In this document: positions 1-4,004 of the stretch, one piece after another
Position numbering within the stretch: position 1 is the stretch's first letter
Layout of the letters: each line of letters starts with the position of its first letter
Assembly (NCBI GenBank): GCA_900545125.1
Contig: UQXS01000153.1
Location: 1 to 5,741 of the forward strand
Reading direction: 5' to 3'
Length of the DNA: 5,741 nt
DNA from: an uncultured Ruminococcus sp.
GTDB taxonomy: Bacteria > Bacillota > Clostridia > Oscillospirales > Ruminococcaceae
Notes under the pieces: generated by a model
Seen by the model: the letters and a program-made list of their open reading frames with translations, nothing else
What the model was told of the DNA's origin: nothing
The model's database searches: none
Position numbers and translations under genes: made by a program

Positions 1-612
1 TCTACCTGGACCATTGGCAGCTTTCGCAACGTAAAGATTCAGGCGGTAGACGGAGACGGCCATGCCGTTTCTCCCTATTCCAATGTGCCACAAATCATGT
101 CGATGGCCAATGTCTATACCTATTATCATAATCCGCAGGACAGCGACTCGTTCCTGTCCTACGCAAAAGCATTGTGGGAGGCATCCCATTCCTATACCAT
201 GTCTATCAGTGATGTGTACTACTGTTCCGGCTGTGTCGGAACGCAGGCGGAGGAGCTTGAAAAGAAGGCACTGCTTGAGGAAGCTGAGGCTGAAAAAGAA
301 ATAATGTCGCTTCACGATTTTGTAATGAATAATTATGGATATCAGATGCAGTATTTCCGCTGTCCATGCGGAGAATATTCCGAGCAGTCCCTTGAGACGG
401 TTCAGAAATGCGGATATAAAACTCTTTTCTGGAGCTTTGCATACGTTGACTGGAAAACTGACAGTCAGCCTGATCCAGCAGAGGGATTGAAAAAGCTGAA
501 AGAATCTGCTCATGGCGGAGAAATTCTTCTTCTTCATTCTGTATCATCAACAAATGCAGAAATTCTCGGTCAGGCGATCGACGAATTCAGAGCACAAGGT
601 TATACGGTATAA
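1..612 (+). CDS. 3' end of a secreted polysaccharide deacetylase-like protein (CE4/NodB, PdaA-type), partial
   Basis: The reading frame is open from base 1 to TAA at 610-612 (203 residues visible); the start lies outside the window. Residues 1-30 resemble the end of a fibronectin-III module (NVKIQAVDGDG followed by SPYSNV). Residues 105-203 match the C-terminal half of PdaA-type CE4 deacetylases: motif 3 is RCPCGEYSE (R120), motif 4 is FWSFAYVDW (D150), motif 5 is LLLHSVS (H179), followed by TNAEILGQAIDEFRAQGY. Active relatives remove acetyl groups from peptidoglycan or other N-acetylated glycans outside the cell, using an Asp-His-His metal site. Here that site is doubtful. The motif usually written H-S/T-x-x-H reads H63-S-Y-T-M67, no TFDDG motif is visible, and cysteines appear at 75, 78, 121 and 123. 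The fold assignment is fairly secure, but activity is not. It may be a non-catalytic glycan-binding relative or a decayed gene. It converges on the CAP-dockerin gene. Confidence 0.75.
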   Translation, partial: STWTIGSFRNVKIQAVDGDGHAVSPYSNVPQIMSMANVYTYYHNPQDSDSFLSYAKALWEASHSYTMSISDVYYCSGCVGTQAEELEKKALLEEAEAEKEIMSLHDFVMNNYGYQMQYFRCPCGEYSEQSLETVQKCGYKTLFWSFAYVDWKTDSQPDPAEGLKKLKESAHGGEILLLHSVSSTNAEILGQAIDEFRAQGYTV

Positions 613-647
613 AAAACGAACTGCACCTCTGAGAAGGGGTGCAGTTC
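611..647 (-). terminator. Rho-independent terminator of the CAP-dockerin gene, possibly bidirectional
   Basis: Perfect 10-bp stem GAACTGCACC (618-627) / GGTGCAGTTC (638-647) with a 10-nt loop. The A-run at 611-616 becomes a U-tract on the minus strand, so the site best serves the minus-strand gene ending at 677. On the plus strand only a weak AAGTATTT follows, but the same hairpin probably also limits transcription of the deacetylase gene. The A-run overlaps that gene's TAA stop. Confidence 0.85.
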
Positions 648-676
648 AAGTATTTATGGGGGAGTTGGAATTAGCA

Positions 677-1507
677 TTAGTTCCATTCAGGTGTCAAGCC
701 GGATGACAGTTGATTAGCATAGTTAAGTATCATTGTAGCATCGCTTCCTGTAAGTACACCATCGCCGTTAACGTCAGCTGCTGCTATCTGAGCTTCTGTC
801 AGTCCTGAGTCCATGCCGGAGCTGATGTTCGTATAGGCAATGAGTGCATAAGTTGCGTCGCTTGGAGAAATGATTCCGTCTCCGGTGACATCACCGAGTA
901 ATAATTCATCATCTGGGTGAATAACGTTGTCATTTATTGTAGGGGCGCCTGCGCTGGGCATTCTCTGTCCGTCGAGGGGAGCACTATCTTCCCACATACC
1001 TACAAAAATAGCTGACCAGTACCAGCCGCCTTCGCTGTTAGGATCGTATATAAGACCAATGCCAACGTGTGTTGCAGCTGGCTTTGTGATATTTGCCCAG
1101 TGCTTGGGAGAGTTTTTCCATGCAGTGAATATAGCGTCTACATCGGAACTGCCTCTTGCAAGGATTTCACCGGATGTCTTATAATCAACGATATCAACGT
1201 CAATAACTGTATCGAAGAATGAACCGTCAGGACGATAGTGAGAATATGCTGTAGGTTGTTCTTCTGCACGGATCTGAGCAATATCGTTGAGATAGGGAAC
1301 AATGTAGAGCGGTTCCAGTCCGAGTTCTTCTCTTGCTTCATTAAACTTTACAGCCATATCTTCTATAAGTTCAGTGTATTCGGATTCGCTGGCAGCCATT
1401 GCTGTTACAGAAGTATTATTTGTGTTTTTAATAATGCTGATCGAGCAGCCAAATGTGATCACCATTGCAGAAACCATTGAAACCATTTTTTTAAACATAT
1501 TTTTCAT
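677..1507 (-). CDS. Secreted CAP/SCP-domain protein with C-terminal type I dockerin
   Basis: 276 residues. The N-terminus is a signal peptide: Lys residues, a hydrophobic stretch at about 8-26, and a probable cleavage near AMAA (36-39). Residues 45-175 form a CAP domain (SCP/PR-1/YkwD type). The family's pocket residues are recognisable as H90 (SHYRPDG), E114 (GEILA) and H136 (WKNSPKHWANI), followed by ATHVGIGL and a Trp-rich strand. Residues 203-270 are a type I dockerin with two EF-hand-like calcium loops, D206-D217 (DVTGDGIISPSD) and D245-D256 (DVNGDGVLTGSD), each followed by a similar helix. Dockerins bind cohesins on scaffoldins, so the protein is probably attached to a cellulosome-like complex or the cell surface. 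The function of bacterial CAP domains is mostly unknown and no enzyme activity can be claimed. The ATG at 1507 is preceded by AGGAG at 8-nt spacing. It appears to be a single-gene unit with its own promoter and terminator. Confidence 0.94.
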   Translation of the reverse strand: MKNMFKKMVSMVSAMVITFGCSISIIKNTNNTSVTAMAASESEYTELIEDMAVKFNEAREELGLEPLYIVPYLNDIAQIRAEEQPTAYSHYRPDGSFFDTVIDVDIVDYKTSGEILARGSSDVDAIFTAWKNSPKHWANITKPAATHVGIGLIYDPNSEGGWYWSAIFVGMWEDSAPLDGQRMPSAGAPTINDNVIHPDDELLLGDVTGDGIISPSDATYALIAYTNISSGMDSGLTEAQIAAADVNGDGVLTGSDATMILNYANQLSSGLTPEWN

Positions 1508-1515
1508 AAAGACAA

Positions 1516-1520
1516 CTCCT
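1516..1520 (-). promoter_or_regulatory. Ribosome binding site of the CAP-dockerin gene
   Basis: Read on the minus strand, AGGAG lies 8 nt before the ATG at 1507, which supports that start. Confidence 0.85.
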
Positions 1521-1530
1521 TTTTTATTTA

Positions 1531-1588
1531 AGTAATCATATAAATTTTTGTTTTTATTGATTACTGTTTGTATTTCTTTTCTGATTAC
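1531..1588. repeat. Three copies of TGATTAC in the CAP-dockerin leader, two of them forming an inverted repeat
   Basis: AGTAATCA at 1531-1538 and TGATTACT at 1558-1565 are perfect reverse complements separated by 19 nt. A further TGATTAC lies at 1582-1588, directly beside the proposed -10 box at 1589-1594. The copies lie 24-27 bp apart, close to two to two and a half helical turns. They could be half-sites for a regulator, or the inverted pair could form a weak hairpin in the leader. In such AT-rich DNA chance is not excluded. Confidence 0.4.
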
Positions 1589-1617
1589 ATAATACCAGAA
1601 TTCAATGGTTTCAGCAA
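1589..1617 (-). promoter_or_regulatory. Probable promoter of the CAP-dockerin gene (extended -10)
   Basis: On the minus strand an extended -10, TGG-TATTAT (-10 hexamer 1589-1594, 5 of 6 to TATAAT), lies 17 bp downstream of TTGCTG (1612-1617), a weak -35. Transcription would start near 1582 and give a leader of about 75 nt. The surrounding gap 1508-1807 contains no gene. It is very AT-rich and also holds a 7-bp inverted repeat (1678-1684 / 1688-1694) of unknown meaning. Confidence 0.4.
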
Positions 1618-1807
1618 GAAAATAAGTAAATATTCAGCATATTGCACAATACCATTAGTCGAATTATACAAAAATAAATATACTATAAGTATATAAAATT
1701 AATATAGGTTCGTGAAGTTATAATCTGTTCATATTTAGTTCATAATCAATACTTTTTCAATATTTCTAAATCATGTATTAATAAATATGGTAAACAAAAA
1801 TGTGCAA

Positions 1808-1834
1808 AAAACACCGTACAAAGATTGTACGGTG
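1808..1834 (-). terminator. Rho-independent terminator of the DUF1836-SPFH operon
   Basis: Perfect 10-bp stem CACCGTACAA (1812-1821) / TTGTACGGTG (1825-1834) with a 3-nt loop. On the minus strand it is followed directly by a U-run (A-run up to 1811 on the plus strand). It begins 5 nt after the stop codon of the small membrane protein gene, so it closes that operon. Confidence 0.9.
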
Positions 1835-1839
1835 CTGTC

Positions 1840-2154
1840 TTATATATCGTCCATTTTTCCGTTATTCTTTCCGTTTTCCCAGCGTTCACGGCGCTGCGCT
1901 TCAATTCTTTTCTCAATTGATTTTTTTCGGTCGATTTCCTGATGAAGAACTTCTACATGACCGAGGTTGTTACATCCGGTATTCTTTTCTTTCTGAGCCG
2001 TTTCTATAACATCTATTACTTCCGGAAAAAATAAACAAGCAGCCAGTTTTACTATTGCTGATATTATCTTCATATTTATTTTCAAAAGTGTCAAACGGAG
2101 TTTTTCCCCAAAAACCCCGTTATATTGTTTATATGCGTAATTTCCGTTTATCAT
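1840..2154 (-). CDS. Small protein of unknown function with one hydrophobic segment and a charged tail
   Basis: 104 residues from the ATG at 2154. I do not recognise the family. A hydrophobic segment at about 29-44 (around IISAIVKLAACLFF) could be a membrane anchor. It is followed by an acidic/amphipathic stretch and a strongly basic, charged C-terminus (RKKSIEKRIEAQRRERW). Neither the ATG at 2154 nor the internal ATG at 2073 (M28, just before the hydrophobic segment) has a clear Shine-Dalgarno sequence, so the start is uncertain. Translation from 2154 could be coupled to the SPFH gene, whose stop lies 15 nt upstream. The same-strand position, short gap and terminator immediately after it support a real last gene of the operon. 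A single-span partner of the SPFH protein would fit the context, but that is inference. Confidence 0.6.
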   Translation of the reverse strand: MINGNYAYKQYNGVFGEKLRLTLLKINMKIISAIVKLAACLFFPEVIDVIETAQKEKNTGCNNLGHVEVLHQEIDRKKSIEKRIEAQRRERWENGKNNGKMDDI

Positions 2155-2169
2155 GACATGATGAGCTTA

Positions 2170-3084
2170 TCAACCTTCATTTTCGTCTGGCGGCTGAGTC
2201 GGATTCTGTACGGCAGAACTGTCGTCAATATCCATATTGATAAGAAGTCCGCTGTCGCTTCCGGTAACTTTCGGCATAACTCCGTTCCACTTCTGGATCT
2301 GTTCGTATGCGATTACCTTTTCTGTCAGCGACTCTTCAAGAAGCTTGTTGGCTTCTGCCTGAGCCTGAGCTTCGGTAAGCGTTGCCTGAGCCTGAGCATC
2401 TGCGGAAATTGTTTTCTTTTTGGCTTCAGCATTGGCTATTTCTATAGCCTGCTGCTGTTCGGTCTTTGTCTTGAGAAGATTCTGCTCGGCGACCTGTTTA
2501 GCTTCGATCGCACTGTTGAATTCTTCGGAAAAGTCAAAGTTCACAATGTTGAACTTCTCTATATAAATACCGTATGCGTTCAGTTTGTTGTCGAGACTTG
2601 CTTTTACTTCTTCGCCTACAGCGGCACGTTCTGTGATAAGCTCTTCGGCAGTATATTTTGCCGTAGCGGATTTCATACATTCCTGAACAACAGGTGCTAT
2701 AAGTATAGTCTGATATTCTGCTCCGACCTGTTCGTACATCTTCGGGCTGTTGTCAGAAACCAGCTTGTAGTTCACAGCAATTTTGCTGCTTACGGTCTGG
2801 AGATCCTTTGAAACAGCGGATGCCGGAGTTTCGTACACCTGAATTTTGTTTGACATATCCTGAACTTTCTGGATAAACGGTACTTTCAGATGAAATCCCG
2901 CATCAAGACCCTTGTCGGAAACTTCTCCGAGCGTGAGTACAACGCCGGTGTTTCCGGCAGGTACGATAGTAAATGAATTTGCCGCAATGAAAAGAGCAGC
3001 AGCTGCTATCACGAGCCATTTTACTCCTTTGAATTCTTTTTTCCCGGAGCTGTTCTGATGCAGTTCCCTGATGTTAATTGCCAT
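2170..3084 (-). CDS. SPFH/Band 7 (prohibitin-like) membrane protein
   Basis: 304 residues. A short basic N-terminal tail is followed by one transmembrane segment at about 22-40, then FTIVPAGNTGVVLTLGEV, the characteristic entry to an SPFH domain, which runs to about residue 215. It contains GFHLKVPFIQKVQ (63-75), and the stretch around YGIYIEKFNIVNFDFSEEFNSAIE ends the domain. Residues 190-258 are an Ala/Gln/Glu-rich coiled coil. WNGVMPKV (266-273) is the usual prohibitin-type C-terminal strand, and the tail is acidic and Pro-rich. Proteins of this family assemble into large rings or cages at the membrane and act as scaffolds for proteases or lipid domains; HflK/HflC are the best known bacterial members. 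No protease gene is adjacent here. The start is firm: AGGAG lies 7 nt before the ATG, inside the last codons of the upstream gene, whose stop is only 2 nt away. Translation is therefore probably coupled. Confidence 0.95.
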   Translation of the reverse strand: MAINIRELHQNSSGKKEFKGVKWLVIAAAALFIAANSFTIVPAGNTGVVLTLGEVSDKGLDAGFHLKVPFIQKVQDMSNKIQVYETPASAVSKDLQTVSSKIAVNYKLVSDNSPKMYEQVGAEYQTILIAPVVQECMKSATAKYTAEELITERAAVGEEVKASLDNKLNAYGIYIEKFNIVNFDFSEEFNSAIEAKQVAEQNLLKTKTEQQQAIEIANAEAKKKTISADAQAQATLTEAQAQAEANKLLEESLTEKVIAYEQIQKWNGVMPKVTGSDSGLLINMDIDDSSAVQNPTQPPDENEG

Positions 3085-3086
3085 TT

Positions 3087-3659
3087 TTATTCTCCTTTAA
3101 GTATATTCATTTCGGAAAGCTTTTTTTCCATTTCTGCCTTTAAATAGCCGCTTCTGTATGCCAGTACCATGACATATACCGCTTGGCTGAGTTTTAAGGG
3201 ATCGGTTATGTATTTTCTGTTTGCAGAATGTTCCTCTTCTATTATTTTCCCTATCTGTACCGGATCAAAAGTGCCTTGTTCCTCCGCTGTAAAGATTATT
3301 CTGCACAGCATATTATACAAATGTATATCGGAAATAATATCATCGGAAGTATCTTCTACATCGCCGTTTACAAAACACATGAGTTTTGCTATATCATCCA
3401 GTTTCATTGCCCCACGAAGCATATTTATAAGCAGGATTCTCACAACTTGTTTTTCGGAATATTTCTTGCTTTTCGCTGATGCTACCCACCCACGTTTTAT
3501 CCAGTTCTGGATAGTAGTACCTTCCAGACCGGTAAGTTTGGCAAGCTGGGAAAGCGTGAGTCCGCCCGTAGCTTCAAGAACAGGTGAAACAAGTGAAAAT
3601 GCTTCGTTTCTTGCGGATTCCGAATATTTAAGCGTAGTACCGGGAATTACCTGATGCAT
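3087..3659 (-). CDS. DUF1836 HTH-domain protein, putative transcriptional regulator
   Basis: 190 residues. Residues 34-80 form a MerR-like winged helix-turn-helix start: LTLSQLAKLTGLEGTTIQNWIKRGW, then KKYSEKQVVRILLINMLR. This is the hallmark of DUF1836, a family of putative regulators in Firmicutes. The rest continues in the DUF1836 pattern (DDIAKLMCFVNGDVED, DDIISDIHLYNMLC) and is mostly helical, with no membrane segment. The family's targets are not established. The start is well supported: AGGAGG lies 7 nt before the ATG, and a strong extended -10 promoter lies just upstream. It is the first gene of the unit and overlaps the regulatory zone of the SPFH gene, its last codons carrying that gene's ribosome binding site. 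A 16-bp palindrome lies within its own promoter, so autoregulation is plausible but inferred. Confidence 0.87.
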   Translation of the reverse strand: MHQVIPGTTLKYSESARNEAFSLVSPVLEATGGLTLSQLAKLTGLEGTTIQNWIKRGWVASAKSKKYSEKQVVRILLINMLRGAMKLDDIAKLMCFVNGDVEDTSDDIISDIHLYNMLCRIIFTAEEQGTFDPVQIGKIIEEEHSANRKYITDPLKLSQAVYVMVLAYRSGYLKAEMEKKLSEMNILKGE

Positions 3660-3666
3660 GGTCGTT

Positions 3667-3672
3667 TCCTCC
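3667..3672 (-). promoter_or_regulatory. Strong ribosome binding site of the DUF1836 gene
   Basis: AGGAGG on the minus strand, 7 nt before the ATG at 3659, a full consensus match that fixes the start. Confidence 0.9.
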
Positions 3673-3689
3673 TTTCTGACGATAATATG

Positions 3690-3718
3690 ATTATATCACA
3701 AGTTCAGTCGAACTTCAA
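3690..3718 (-). promoter_or_regulatory. Promoter of the DUF1836-SPFH operon
   Basis: On the minus strand a perfect TATAAT (3690-3695) is preceded by TGA to form an extended -10. TTGAAG (3713-3718, 4 of 6 to TTGACA) lies 17 bp upstream. Transcription would start near 3683, giving a leader of about 23 nt that contains the AGGAGG site. The 3700-3715 palindrome fills the spacer and overlaps the -35, as expected for a repressor site. Confidence 0.75.
3700..3715. promoter_or_regulatory. Palindromic operator candidate between divergent -10 boxes
   Basis: AAGTTC (3700-3705) / GAACTT (3710-3715) is a perfect inverted repeat with a 4-bp spacer. It lies within the minus-strand promoter and is centred exactly midway between ATTATA (3690-3695) and TATAAT (3720-3725). 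Outer arms GATTATAT (3689-3696) and ATATAATC (3719-3726) are also perfect reverse complements about the same centre. A dimeric regulator bound here would block both directions. The DUF1836 protein is the obvious candidate because its gene is the nearest, but nothing in the sequence proves it. Confidence 0.6.
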
Positions 3719-3719
3719 A

Positions 3720-3725
3720 TATAAT
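3720..3725 (+). promoter_or_regulatory. Possible plus-strand -10 box facing away from the DUF1836 gene
   Basis: A perfect TATAAT on the plus strand, with no recognisable -35 at 16-18 bp and no TGn extension. It would start transcripts near 3732, just before the micro-ORF at 3750. It could instead simply be the outer arm of a symmetric operator. Confidence 0.3.
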
Positions 3726-3749
3726 CTAAAGACGATTTAGGGGTTGATT

Positions 3750-3812
3750 ATGGATTTTTTTAATGTTATCATCTTATTTCGCTTTTTTTCTTATATTTTC
3801 TTGCTTTTATAA
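3750..3812 (+). CDS. Candidate 20-residue hydrophobic micro-peptide
   Basis: ATG at 3750, TAA at 3810-3812, 20 codons. AGGGG (3739-3743) lies 6 nt upstream as a ribosome binding site, and a perfect TATAAT lies 25 bp further up. Apart from Asp2, Asn5, Arg11, Ser14 and Tyr15 the peptide is Phe, Ile, Leu and Val, so it could span a membrane, like type I toxins or small membrane regulators. The hairpin at 3818-3838 begins 5 nt after the stop but lacks a U-tract in this direction. T-rich DNA gives such peptides by chance, because TTT and ATT codons are hydrophobic, so the call is tentative. Confidence 0.25.
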   Translation: MDFFNVIILFRFFSYIFLLL

Positions 3813-3838
3813 AAAATCGCTCTGAATTAATCAGAGCG
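3811..3838 (-). terminator. Hairpin with minus-strand U-tract
   Basis: Perfect 8-bp stem CGCTCTGA (3818-3825) / TCAGAGCG (3831-3838) with a 5-nt loop. The A-run at 3811-3816 gives a U-tract on the minus strand after one intervening base. It would stop minus-strand transcripts coming from the 3842-3960 segment or read-through from the PBP gene, before they enter the DUF1836 promoter. As it is a second terminator about 140 bp beyond the PBP terminator, it could mark the end of a small RNA. Confidence 0.7.
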
Positions 3839-3841
3839 GTC

Positions 3842-3936
3842 AGAGTGTAGAAAAAGTACTTTTTAACTGATATCGGGATGCCAAAGGGATAATCTCCCTT
3901 TGGCAGTGTCTCTGGGTAGAGTGTGGGCAAAGTTCT
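3842..3936. repeat. Imperfect 19-bp direct repeat flanking a hairpin
   Basis: AGAGTGTAGAAAAAGTACT (3842-3860) and AGAGTGTGGGCAAAGTTCT (3918-3936) agree at 15 of 19 positions and flank the hairpin at 3879-3905. The origin is unknown: it could be a local duplication or two protein-binding sites. Confidence 0.45.
3879..3905. other. Perfect 11-bp stem-loop without a U-tract, possible structured RNA
   Basis: TGCCAAAGGGA (3879-3889) / TCCCTTTGGCA (3895-3905) with a 5-nt loop. Neither strand has a U-tract after it, so it is not an intrinsic terminator. A second pair, TGTAGAA (3846-3852) / TTCTACA (3933-3939), is centred within one base of the same axis and could close a larger stem with an internal loop. 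I could not match this to a known RNA family (no SRP, RNase P, tmRNA or T-box signature seen). Confidence 0.5.
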
Positions 3937-3973
3937 ACATACAGTCTTTGGGTGTTCCTTAGTTTTTCGGCAT

Positions 3974-4000
3974 AAAAATTCCCCGCATATGCGGGGAATT
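3974..4000 (-). terminator. Rho-independent terminator of the PBP gene
   Basis: Positions 3977-4000 are a perfect 24-bp palindrome. It folds as a 10-bp stem AATTCCCCGC / GCGGGGAATT around the 4-nt loop ATAT. The A-run from 3974 gives a U-tract on the minus strand. It begins 5 nt beyond the stop codon of the PBP gene. Confidence 0.92.
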
Positions 4001-4004
4001 AGTA

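Noticed and set aside
62..304. Alternative plus-strand frame inside the deacetylase gene, considered as a frameshifted first half of the catalytic domain
   Set aside because: Its product is Arg/Pro/Ile-rich and shows no TFDDG or other CE4 motif; the other plus frames have stops. The visible gene is continuous in frame 1.
1719..1724. Plus-strand TATAAT in the 1508-1807 gap
   Set aside because: There is no -35 match at suitable spacing and no plus-strand gene downstream; such hexamers are expected by chance in this AT-rich gap.
2125..2811. Long plus-strand reading frame (228 codons) antisense to the SPFH gene
   Set aside because: It is a Cys/Phe-rich shadow of a clearly conserved SPFH protein on the other strand and has no ribosome binding site of its own. 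The same applies to the plus-strand frames at 3169-3654, 4644-4970 and 5314-5598.
3851..3864. AAAAAGTACTTTTT palindrome as a terminator
   Set aside because: The stem is almost wholly A-T and overlaps the direct repeat; it is too weak for an intrinsic terminator, and better hairpins lie on both sides.
3660..4004. Riboswitch or T-box leader
   Set aside because: No T-box GGTGG/ACC signature or other known riboswitch core was recognised, and the hairpins lie upstream of the mapped DUF1836 promoter, not between it and the gene.
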